Assembly (NCBI RefSeq): GCF_000982955.1
Contig: NZ_KQ058760.1
Coordinates: 1 to 50,397 of the forward strand
DNA: 50,397 bases
Reading direction: 5' to 3'
Source: Micromonospora sp. HK10
Lineage (GTDB): Bacteria; Actinomycetota; Actinomycetes; Mycobacteriales; Micromonosporaceae
A program made the position numbers and the translations under genes. Position 1 is the first letter of the stretch, and each line of letters starts with the position of its first letter. Under the pieces are notes generated by a model. It worked only from the letters and a program-made list of their open reading frames with translations. It was not told where the DNA came from and did not search any database. Below are positions 16,326 through 24,070 of the stretch, one piece after another.

Positions 16326-17654
16326 ATGATCCAGAACGAGATGAGCCGGCGACGGCTGCTCGGCCTCGGCGTCGGGCTCGGCGCCGCGGCCACGCTCTCG
16401 CTGGCCGGCTGCGGCGGCGGCAGCGCCACCACGTCCACCGGCGCCGGCAACGGCGGCAAGGACTACACGGGGCCGAAGGTCGACCTGAAGCTGTGGAACG
16501 GCTTCACCGGCGGCGACGGTGACATCTTCAAGAAGCTCGTCGAGCAGTTCAACACCGAACACCAGAACATCGCGGTCAGCGTGGTGACCTACGAGTGGCA
16601 GGACTACTACAGCAAGCTGCCCGGCGCGGTCTCCAGCGGCAACGGACCGGACATCGCGGTCATGCACATGGACCAGCTCGCCACCTTCGCGGCCCGTGGC
16701 GTGATCATGGAGCTGGACGACGTGGCCAAGACCCTCGAGCTGAGCGAGGGCGACTTCGCCCCCACGGTCTGGAAGGGCGGCCTCTACCACGACAAGCGGT
16801 ACGGCATCCCGCTGGACATGCACCCGCTCGGCCTCTACTACAACAAGGCGGTCCTGCAGAAGGGCGGCCTGGACCCGAACAAGCCGCCCACGACGCGGGA
16901 CGACTACACCGCGGCGCTGACCGAGCTGAAGAAGGCCGGCGTGCAGGGCTTCTGGGTCAGCCCGTTCCAGTTCACCGGCGGCATGACCTTCTACAGCCTG
17001 CTGCACCAGTGGGGCGGCAGCCTCTTCGACGCCGAGGTGGCGAAGGCGACCTTCAACACCGACCCCGCCGTCGAGGCGTGCACCTGGCTGGTCGACATGA
17101 TCAAGCAGGGCTACTCGCCGGCCAACGTCGGCCAGGACGCCGACTACCTGGCCCTCAAGAGCGGCAAGAACGCCTTCAACTGGAACGGCATCTGGCAGAT
17201 CAACGACCTGAAGAAGAGCCCGGACGTGCAGTGGGGCGTCGCGCCGCTGCCGCAGATCGGCAGCCAGCAGGCCGCCTGGGCGAACTCGCACAACTTCACC
17301 ATCGTCAAGCAGCGCACCGCCAACGACAACAAGGTGTCCGGGGCGAAGGTCTTCATCAACTGGCTCAGCCAGCACTCCCTGGACTGGGCCAAGGGCGGCC
17401 AGATCCCGGCCCGCAAGGCGGTCCGGGAGGGTGCCGAGTTCAAGGCCCTGCCGGAGATCAGCGCGCTCGCCCCCGAGCTGGAGTACGCGGCGTTCCCGCC
17501 GGCCGCGCCGGGCCTCGGCGAGGTGATGACCACCTTCTACAACTCCTTCAACGAGGCGGCGCTGGGCAAGAAGTCGCCGAAGCAGGCGCTGGACGACGGC
17601 GTGGCCAAGGCGAACAAGCAGCTCGAGGACAACCGCAAGAAGTACGGGAGCTGA
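16326..17654 (+). CDS. Sugar ABC transporter substrate-binding lipoprotein
   Basis: 442 residues, family 1 extracellular solute-binding protein. The N-terminus SRRRLLGLGVG is Tat-like and ends in the lipobox LAGC with the lipidated C29. The mature part has features of oligosaccharide binders: LWNGFTGGDG, the PLDMHPLGLYYNK segment and the WNGIW region. AAGGAG lies 5 nt before the ATG. Lying between the GH51 and permease genes, it is expected to bind arabino-oligosaccharides; the ligand is inferred. Confidence 0.93.
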   Translation: MIQNEMSRRRLLGLGVGLGAAATLSLAGCGGGSATTSTGAGNGGKDYTGPKVDLKLWNGFTGGDGDIFKKLVEQFNTEHQNIAVSVVTYEWQDYYSKLPGAVSSGNGPDIAVMHMDQLATFAARGVIMELDDVAKTLELSEGDFAPTVWKGGLYHDKRYGIPLDMHPLGLYYNKAVLQKGGLDPNKPPTTRDDYTAALTELKKAGVQGFWVSPFQFTGGMTFYSLLHQWGGSLFDAEVAKATFNTDPAVEACTWLVDMIKQGYSPANVGQDADYLALKSGKNAFNWNGIWQINDLKKSPDVQWGVAPLPQIGSQQAAWANSHNFTIVKQRTANDNKVSGAKVFINWLSQHSLDWAKGGQIPARKAVREGAEFKALPEISALAPELEYAAFPPAAPGLGEVMTTFYNSFNEAALGKKSPKQALDDGVAKANKQLEDNRKKYGS

Positions 17655-17660
17655 TCCGCC

Positions 17661-18626
17661 GTGGCGGACGTGATCGAGGCCGGGGCGGCGCGTGACGACG
17701 CGTCGCCCCCGGCGGGGCGGACCGGGCGGCGGCGCGGCGTCACCGAGCGGGGACACCGGGCCACCCCGTACCTCTTCCTCGCGCCGTACCTTATCCTGTT
17801 CCTGGTCTTCGGCCTGGCGCCGATCCTCTTCGGCGCCTGGATCAGCCTGCACCAGTGGGACCTCCAGCTGCCCAACCGTCCCTTCGTCGGGCTCGGCAAC
17901 TACCGCGACCTCTTCTCCAGCGACTCGGCGATCTACGGCGACTGGTGGTCCAGCGTCCGCGCCACGGCGATCTTCACGGTGTTCTCCGTGCCGCTGCTGG
18001 TGGTCGTCCCGCTCGGGCTGGCGCTGCTGCTCAACCGGTCCTTTCCCGGGCGGACCTTCTTCCGGGCCGCCTTCTTCGCCCCGTACGTCCTCGGCGTCGC
18101 GGTGATCGGCCTGCTCTGGCGCTTCCTGCTGGACGCCAACCTCGGCCTGGTCAACCGGCTGCTGGGCGTCGTCGGTCTGCCCTCGGACACCCCCTGGGTG
18201 ACCGACGTGCCGTGGGCGTGGGTCTCCCTGGTCGGTGTGACGGTCTGGTGGACCTGCGGCTTCAACGCGGTGATCTACCTGGCCGGGCTTCAGGACATCC
18301 CGGCGGAGCTGTACGAGGCGGCCCGGGTGGACGGCGCGAACGGCTGGGACCGGTTCCGGCACGTCACCCTGCCCGGGCTGCGGCCGGTGCTGCTCTTCGT
18401 GCTCACCACGACGATCCTCGCCTCGGCGAACGTCTTCGGGCAGTCGTTCCTGATCACCCAGGGCGCACCGGGCGAGCAGACCCGCACGGTGGTCTGGCGG
18501 ATCGTCGACGAGGGGCTGCGCGACTACGACGCGGGCCGGGCGGCCGCGATGAGCGTGCTCTTCGCGCTCATGCTGGCCGTGGTCAGCATCGTCAACTTCC
18601 GGCTGTTCCGCTACCGGGAAGACTGA
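17661..18626 (+). CDS. Sugar ABC transporter permease (MalF/UgpA type)
   Basis: 321 residues, about six membrane helices. The cytoplasmic EAA loop (EAARVDGANGWDRFRHVTLPG) sits at about 218, where it contacts the ATPase. The first 35 residues are charged. GTG start 7 nt after the stop of the binding-protein gene. It forms the membrane channel with the next gene product. No ATP-binding subunit is encoded in this operon. Confidence 0.93.
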   Translation: MADVIEAGAARDDASPPAGRTGRRRGVTERGHRATPYLFLAPYLILFLVFGLAPILFGAWISLHQWDLQLPNRPFVGLGNYRDLFSSDSAIYGDWWSSVRATAIFTVFSVPLLVVVPLGLALLLNRSFPGRTFFRAAFFAPYVLGVAVIGLLWRFLLDANLGLVNRLLGVVGLPSDTPWVTDVPWAWVSLVGVTVWWTCGFNAVIYLAGLQDIPAELYEAARVDGANGWDRFRHVTLPGLRPVLLFVLTTTILASANVFGQSFLITQGAPGEQTRTVVWRIVDEGLRDYDAGRAAAMSVLFALMLAVVSIVNFRLFRYRED

Positions 18627-18636
18627 GGGGGCCACC

Positions 18637-19461
18637 ATGACGACCGTGCGCCGGGTCGGGCGTTACGCCGTGCTGATCGGGATCACCGCGGTGTTCGTGA
18701 CCCCGCTGGTGTGGATGCTGCTCACCTCGCTGAAGACGTACGCCGACGCGCAGCGGGACCCGCCGAGCTGGCTGCCGGACCCGTTTTCCAGCTACGGCTA
18801 CGACCAGATCGTCCACAACACCGCCAACCCGGTGCTGCGCTGGTTCGTCAACAGCATGCTGGCGGCCAGCCTGCACACCCTGCTGGTGCTGGCCACCGCG
18901 TCGATGGCCGGGTACGCCCTGGCCCGGCTGCGGTTCGCCGGCCGGCGGCTGAGCTTCGCGTTGATCGTCGGGACGCTCTTCCTCCCGCCCACCTCGCTGA
19001 TCATCCCGAACTTCGTGATCGCCGAGCGGCTGGGCTGGATCGACACCCTGACCGTGGTGGTGGTGCCCGGCGCGGCGAGCGCGTTCGGGGTGTTCTTCCT
19101 GCGCCAGTTCTTCCTCTCCATCCCGCGCGAGCTGGAGGAGGCGGCGGTGCTGGACGGGGCGAACCACTGGGCGGTGTTCACCCGGGTGCTGCTGCCGCTG
19201 TCGAAGCCGGCGCTGGCCACCCTGGCGGTGCTGTCGTTCCTGACCAACTGGAACGACTTCCTCTGGCCGGTCTACGTGCTGTTCAGCCCCGAGCGGCTGA
19301 CCCTGCCGGCCGGGCTCGGCCTGCTTCAGGGCGCGTACGTGACCGACTACCCGGTGATCATGGCCGGCGCGGTGCTGGCCAGCGTGCCGGTGCTGATCCT
19401 CTTCGTGTTCGCCCAGCGCCACGTCATCCAGGGCGTCTCGCGCAGCGGCCTGAAGGGATGA
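18637..19461 (+). CDS. Sugar ABC transporter permease (MalG/UgpE type)
   Basis: 274 residues, six membrane helices, with the EAA loop EEAAVLDGANHWAVFTRVLLP at about 166 and the C-terminal QRHVIQGVSRSGLKG of MalG-type permeases. ATG start follows a GAGGGGG site 10 nt after the previous gene. Its stop overlaps the ATG of the GH43 gene (ATGA), which shows the hydrolase belongs to the same transcription unit. Confidence 0.93.
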   Translation: MTTVRRVGRYAVLIGITAVFVTPLVWMLLTSLKTYADAQRDPPSWLPDPFSSYGYDQIVHNTANPVLRWFVNSMLAASLHTLLVLATASMAGYALARLRFAGRRLSFALIVGTLFLPPTSLIIPNFVIAERLGWIDTLTVVVVPGAASAFGVFFLRQFFLSIPRELEEAAVLDGANHWAVFTRVLLPLSKPALATLAVLSFLTNWNDFLWPVYVLFSPERLTLPAGLGLLQGAYVTDYPVIMAGAVLASVPVLILFVFAQRHVIQGVSRSGLKG

Positions 19462-20474
19462 CCGGACCCGGACGGCGGCGGGCCGGCGCGGCGGCGGCCG
19501 TCACCGCCGCGCTGCTCGCCGCCGGCTGCGCCGGCGAACCCACCCCGTCGAGTACGCCGGAGGACAACCGCGTGTTCACCAATCCGGTCATCCGGACCGA
19601 CGCCCCCGACCCGCAGGCGATCCGGGTCGGCGAGACCTGGTACCTGGTGCACACCAACTCGGGCGGCCGCAACGTGCCCGTGCACACCTCCCCCGACCTG
19701 GTGGCCTGGACCGCGGCCGGTGACGCCCTGCCGGAGCTGCCGGCCTGGGCCGACCCGGGCCGGACCTGGGCGCCGGAGCTGATCCAGCTCGCGCCGGACC
19801 GGTTCGTCCTCTACTACACGGTGGCCGACCGGGCCTCCGGGCGGCAGTGCCTCGGGCGGGCGGTGGCGGCCACCCCGCTGGGTCCGTACCGGGACGACTC
19901 GACCGGCCCGCTGGTGTGCCAGGCGGAGCTGGGCGGGTCGATCGACGCCAGCCCGTACCGGGACACCGACGGCACGCTCTGGCTGTTGTGGAAGAACGAC
20001 GGCAACGCCATCGGGGTGGACACCTGGCTCTGGTCGCAGCGGCTCAGCGACGACGGCCTGCGCCTGGTGGGCACGCCGACGAAGCTGCTCAAGCAGACCG
20101 AGCCGTGGGAGGGCAGCCTGGTCGAGGGTCCGTTCTTCCACCGGCACGACGGGCGGCTGCACCTCTTCTTCGCCGCGAACGCCTACGACCGGGCGACCTA
20201 CGCGGAGGGCTACGCGGTCTGCGCGGGACCCACCGGGCCGTGCGTGAAGGCGGCGGAGAACCCGATCCTGCGGTCGAACGAGGTCGCCTCCGGTCCGGGG
20301 CACGCCTCGATGGTGGAGCAGGACGGCCGCACCTGGTTGCTCTACCACGCCTGGCCGCCGGGCCAGGAGGGCAGCACCGACCCGGGCCGCCAGGTCTGGC
20401 TCGACGAAGTGGTGTGGAGCGACGGCAAGCCGGTCGTCAAGGGTCCCACCCAGGGCCCGCAGCCCCGCCCCTGA
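19458..20474 (+). CDS. Secreted GH43 family lipoprotein (arabinanase/arabinofuranosidase-like)
   Basis: 338 residues. A signal peptide ends in the lipobox LAAGC (C24), so it is anchored on the outer face of the membrane. The five-bladed GH43 core shows the expected carboxylates: D51 (DAPDPQAI), D163 (GSIDASPY) and E223 (VEGPFF). It probably trims arabinose side chains or backbones outside the cell, feeding the transporter encoded upstream; GH51 then finishes the job inside. Exact specificity (arabinan, arabinoxylan) cannot be read. Start taken at the ATG in the ATGA overlap. Confidence 0.88.
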   Translation: MTGPGRRRAGAAAAVTAALLAAGCAGEPTPSSTPEDNRVFTNPVIRTDAPDPQAIRVGETWYLVHTNSGGRNVPVHTSPDLVAWTAAGDALPELPAWADPGRTWAPELIQLAPDRFVLYYTVADRASGRQCLGRAVAATPLGPYRDDSTGPLVCQAELGGSIDASPYRDTDGTLWLLWKNDGNAIGVDTWLWSQRLSDDGLRLVGTPTKLLKQTEPWEGSLVEGPFFHRHDGRLHLFFAANAYDRATYAEGYAVCAGPTGPCVKAAENPILRSNEVASGPGHASMVEQDGRTWLLYHAWPPGQEGSTDPGRQVWLDEVVWSDGKPVVKGPTQGPQPRP

Positions 20475-20486
20475 TTTCGTACCGGA

Positions 20487-20533
20487 GCCGGAGAGCGACC
20501 GGGCCGCGGCGGGCGATCCGGTCGGTCTCCGGC
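20487..20533. terminator. Hairpin between convergent GH43 and APC genes
   Basis: GCCGGAGA (20487-20494) pairs with TCTCCGGC (20526-20533), with an inner ACCGG/CCGGT stem. It lies in the 65-bp gap between convergent genes and is a likely bidirectional terminator. Confidence 0.5.
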
Positions 20534-20539
20534 GACGAC

Positions 20540-22036
20540 TCACACGCCGGCGCGCTCGCCACCGGTCGGCGCGGCGGTCTCGCGGCGGGCGAGGCGGTTC
20601 TTCCGGTATCCGTACCCGAAGTAGATGATTCCGCCGAGCAGCATCCAGGCGAGGAACCGCAGCCAGGTCTCCACCGACAGGTTCAACATCAGGTAGAGGC
20701 AGGCCAGCGCGGAGATGATCGGCAGCACCGGCGAGAACGGCACCGTGAACGGCCGCTCCAGCTCCGGACGCCGCCGGCGCAGGATCGGTACCGCGATCGA
20801 GACCAGCACGAAGGCGCAGAGCGCGCCGATGCTGACCAGGTCGGCCAGCGCGGAGAGGGGCAGGAAACCGGCGAGCAGGGCCACGCCGACCGTCATGATC
20901 GCCGAGATCCGGTACGGGGTGCCCCAGCGCGGGTGCACCTTGGCGATGGCCGGCGGGATGAGCCCGTCCCGGCCGATGGCGAAGCCGATCCGGCCCATGG
21001 CCACCAGGTCGACCAGGATCACGCTGGTCAGGCCGGCGACGGCCGCGATGGAGACCAGGACGGCCGCCCAGTCGGCGCCGACCGCCTTGAAGGCCGACGC
21101 GATGGGGGCGCCCTCGTCGATGTCGGTGTAGCGCACCATGCCGACCAGCACCAGCGAGACGCCGATGTACAGCACGGTGGAGATGCCGAGCGTGCCGAGC
21201 AGGCCCAGCGGCAGGTCGCGGCGGGGCTTGCGGGTCTCCTCGCCGAGGTTCGCCACGGCCTCGAACCCGGTGTACGCGAAGAACACCACGGCGGCGGCGG
21301 TGAGCACCCCGGCGAAGCCGAAGACCGACGGCTCCAGCCCGAACAGCGCCTGGGTGACCGGCTGCCGGATGCCGTCCTCGCTGCCGCCGGCCGGCTCGGC
21401 GGTCGGGATGAACGGGCCGAGGTTGGCGGCCTTCACGAAGAACGCCCCGGCGACCACGATGAACACGCAGATCGCGACCTTGACCAGGACCAGCAGGTTG
21501 GTCACCCGGGCGGACTCGCGGATGCCGACGATGCCGATCGCGCCGAGGATCAGCACGATGGCGATCGCGCCGAGGTTGACCACGCTGCCCTCCTCGGCGA
21601 ACCAGGCGCTGGGCAGGTTGAACAGTTCGGCGAGGTAGCCGGACCAGCCGCGGGCCACCACCGCCGAGCCGAGCGCGAACTCCAGCAGCAGGTCCCAGCC
21701 GATGATCCAGGCGACGATCTCGCCCATGGTCGCGTACGCGTAGGTGTAGGCGCTGCCGGCGGTCGGCACGCTGGACGCCAGTTCGGCGTAGCAGAGCGCG
21801 GCGAGCAGCGCCACCGCGCCGGCGATCGCGAACGAGATCACCACGCCCGGGCCGGCGTGGTTCTTCGCCTCGATACCGGTCAGCGTGAAGATGCCGGTGC
21901 CGATCACGATGCCGATGCCGAAGCCCATCAGGTCGATCGCGCCGAGGCGGCGACGCAGCCCGGGCCGGCCGTCCTCGCCGTCGGCCGCACCCTGGGCGAG
22001 CACGTCGCGGATCGGCTTGGTCCGCAGAACCGACAT
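20540..22036 (-). CDS. APC-superfamily amino acid permease (cationic amino acid transporter type)
   Basis: 498 residues from the ATG with GGGAGG upstream; an in-frame start lies 24 nt earlier. Twelve or more membrane segments. The first helix carries GFGIGIVIGTGIFTLTGIEA, the APC substrate-binding glycine motif, followed by ELASSVPTAGSAYTYAY. The pattern fits the CAT branch (YfnA/CtrA-like). It imports or exchanges amino acids across the plasma membrane; the substrate is not certain. It stands alone with a long divergent upstream region. Confidence 0.92.
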   Translation of the reverse strand: MSVLRTKPIRDVLAQGAADGEDGRPGLRRRLGAIDLMGFGIGIVIGTGIFTLTGIEAKNHAGPGVVISFAIAGAVALLAALCYAELASSVPTAGSAYTYAYATMGEIVAWIIGWDLLLEFALGSAVVARGWSGYLAELFNLPSAWFAEEGSVVNLGAIAIVLILGAIGIVGIRESARVTNLLVLVKVAICVFIVVAGAFFVKAANLGPFIPTAEPAGGSEDGIRQPVTQALFGLEPSVFGFAGVLTAAAVVFFAYTGFEAVANLGEETRKPRRDLPLGLLGTLGISTVLYIGVSLVLVGMVRYTDIDEGAPIASAFKAVGADWAAVLVSIAAVAGLTSVILVDLVAMGRIGFAIGRDGLIPPAIAKVHPRWGTPYRISAIMTVGVALLAGFLPLSALADLVSIGALCAFVLVSIAVPILRRRRPELERPFTVPFSPVLPIISALACLYLMLNLSVETWLRFLAWMLLGGIIYFGYGYRKNRLARRETAAPTGGERAGV

Positions 22037-22341
22037 GGCCACCTCCCACCCTGCGACCACCAGGGCGGCGGTCCGTGCCCGGGCAGCTACCCCGGCCCTC
22101 CACCGGTTAATCGGATACGGAAGGTATCGAACAGGTCACGAATCGGGGTGGGCCCCGCCGCGCCCTCGGATGTTCGGCCCGACCTGCGCATCGATCCGTC
22201 ACGAGGTCTTGCGCCGCCTCCGGATTGATGAAATTTTCCTACCAGGGACAGATATCGTGCGGCGAATCTTGCCGGATGCGCCGGACGTCCACCATCACCC
22301 GACACCGCCCACCGTGAGCCCCAACGAAGGGACCGCACCGC
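22037..22341. other. Divergent intergenic region, no gene seen
   Basis: 305 bp between the divergent APC and GHL10 genes. It contains GATAC-GGAAG-GTATC (about 22110-22126), an AT-rich GATGAAATTTTC stretch near 22227-22238 that may be part of a promoter, and a GAAGGGAC site before the GHL10 ATG. No convincing operator is recognised. Confidence 0.4.
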
Positions 22342-24000
22342 ATGAAGGCAACTCGGCTCAGAGCCGCCGGGCTGGCCGTGGCACTGCTCGGCACGCTCGT
22401 CGCCGCCGCCCCCGCCAGCGCCGCGGAGCGCGACACGGCAACCGATTCCACCACCACCTGCGTCACCGACCCGGCCGTCCCGAAGCGGCAGTTCCGGGCC
22501 ATGTGGATCGCCTCGGTGACGAACATCGACTGGCCCAGCAAGGATTCCTGGACCGCCCCGGACCAGGTCGCCAAGCAGAAGGCCGAATACCTGGGCTGGC
22601 TCGACCTGGCCCAGAAGCTCAACCACAACGCCGTCGTGGTCCAGGTCCGCCCGACCGCCGACGCGTTCTGGCCCTCCCCGGTCGAGCCCTGGTCGGAGTA
22701 CCTGACCGGAGTGCGCGGCCAGGACCCGGGCTGGGACCCGCTGGCCTTCCTGGTCGAGGAGTCGCACAAGCGCAACCTCGAGTTCCACGCCTGGATGAAC
22801 CCGTACCGGGTGTCCATGCCGGCACCCGGCGGCGCCGGCGCCGACATCAGCAAGCTCGCCCCGAACCACCCGGTGCGCCAGCACCCGGACTGGGTGTTCG
22901 CGTACCCGCCGGCCGGGGTCGCCGGCAGCCGGCTCTACTACAACCCCGGCATCCCCGAGGTCCGCGAGTTCGTCCAGACCGCGATGATGGACGCCGTCAA
23001 GCGGTACGACATCGACGGCGTGCACTTCGACGACTACTTCTACCCGTACCCGAGCGGCACGTACCAGTACCCGGACGACGCCACCTTCGCGGCGTACAAC
23101 CGCGGCTTCACGGACCGGGCCGACTGGCGGCGGGACAACATCAACCTGCTGATCCAGGAGATGGGCGCCAAGATCAAGGCGGCGAAGCCGTGGGTGAAGT
23201 TCGGCGTCAGCCCGTTCGGCATCTGGCGCAACAAGTCCGCCGACCCGAACGGCTCGGACACCACCGGCTCCCAGTCGTACGACATCATCTCCGCCGACAC
23301 CCGCAAGTGGGTCAAGGAGGAGTGGATCGACTACATCGTGCCGCAGCTCTACTGGTACATCGGGCAGTACCCGGCCGCCGACTACGCCCGGCTGGTGCCG
23401 TGGTGGGCGGAGACCGTGCGCGGCACCAACGTCCAGCTCTACATCGGCCAGGCCGACTACAAGAGCGGTGACCCGGCGTACGGGTCGTTCTGGATGAACC
23501 CGCAGGAGCTGTCGAACCACCTGACGCTCAACCGGTCGTACCCGGAGGTGCTCGGCAACGTGCACTTCTCCGCGGTGCAGGTGCGGGCCAACCGGCTCGG
23601 CGCCACCGACATCTACGCGGCCGAGCACTACTCCCGCCCCGCGCTGGTGCCCACCATGTCGCAGCTGCCGTCCCGGCCGCTGCTGTTCCCGGTGGTCACC
23701 GGGGCGCAACGGCAGGACGACGGGATCCGGCTGAACTGGCGGCAGCCGGCGAACGGCAAGGGCCCCTTCGGCACCGCCACCAGCTACGCGATCTACCGCT
23801 TCGACGGGGTCGTCGCCGCCGACGCGTGCGACTTCGCCGACGCGTCCCACCTGGTCGCCTCGGTGCGCGGCACCGACGACGCCGTGCAGTCCTGGGTGGA
23901 CACCACGGCTTCGGCCGACACCCGGTACACCTACTACGTGCGGGCCCTGGACCGGTCCTGGAACGAGGGCCCGGTCGGCCCGGCGCGGGTCGTGCGCTGA
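22342..24000 (+). CDS. Secreted glycosyl hydrolase-like protein (GHL10/DUF187, YngK type)
   Basis: 552 residues. A signal peptide (about 1-30, ending PASA-AE) is followed by a TIM-barrel GHL10 domain (about 50-350) with motifs FRAMWIASVTNIDWP, VVVQVRPTADAFWPS, HAWMNPYR, DGVHFDDYFYPYP and KFGVSPFGIWRN. A fibronectin type III-like domain covers about 455-552. Family relatives act on glycans, possibly peptidoglycan-like or polysaccharide substrates, but biochemistry is sparse. Secreted to the cell surface or medium. Convergent with the cyclase-like regulator. Confidence 0.88.
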   Translation: MKATRLRAAGLAVALLGTLVAAAPASAAERDTATDSTTTCVTDPAVPKRQFRAMWIASVTNIDWPSKDSWTAPDQVAKQKAEYLGWLDLAQKLNHNAVVVQVRPTADAFWPSPVEPWSEYLTGVRGQDPGWDPLAFLVEESHKRNLEFHAWMNPYRVSMPAPGGAGADISKLAPNHPVRQHPDWVFAYPPAGVAGSRLYYNPGIPEVREFVQTAMMDAVKRYDIDGVHFDDYFYPYPSGTYQYPDDATFAAYNRGFTDRADWRRDNINLLIQEMGAKIKAAKPWVKFGVSPFGIWRNKSADPNGSDTTGSQSYDIISADTRKWVKEEWIDYIVPQLYWYIGQYPAADYARLVPWWAETVRGTNVQLYIGQADYKSGDPAYGSFWMNPQELSNHLTLNRSYPEVLGNVHFSAVQVRANRLGATDIYAAEHYSRPALVPTMSQLPSRPLLFPVVTGAQRQDDGIRLNWRQPANGKGPFGTATSYAIYRFDGVVAADACDFADASHLVASVRGTDDAVQSWVDTTASADTRYTYYVRALDRSWNEGPVGPARVVR

Positions 24001-24018
24001 CCCACCGGCCACCCCGCT

Positions 24019-24070
24019 GACCAGGGGGTCGGCGTCGCCCGGTATCCCCGGACGACCCGACCTCCTGGTC
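24019..24070. terminator. Long hairpin between GHL10 and cyclase-like regulator genes
   Basis: GACCAGGGGGTCGG (24019-24032) pairs with CCGACCTCCTGGTC (24057-24070) with one mismatch, and an inner GTCG/CGAC stem extends it. The right arm reaches into the stop codon of the minus-strand gene (24069-24071). Likely bidirectional terminator. Confidence 0.6.

Noticed and set aside
14560..20480. Secondary metabolite or resistance cluster
   Set aside because: All genes here belong to arabinose use; the ABC-F gene elsewhere has no resistance context.
19347..22103. Long minus-strand ORF (918 aa) opposite the permease and GH43 genes
   Set aside because: Antisense to well-supported genes and in an alternate frame of the APC gene; no family motif.
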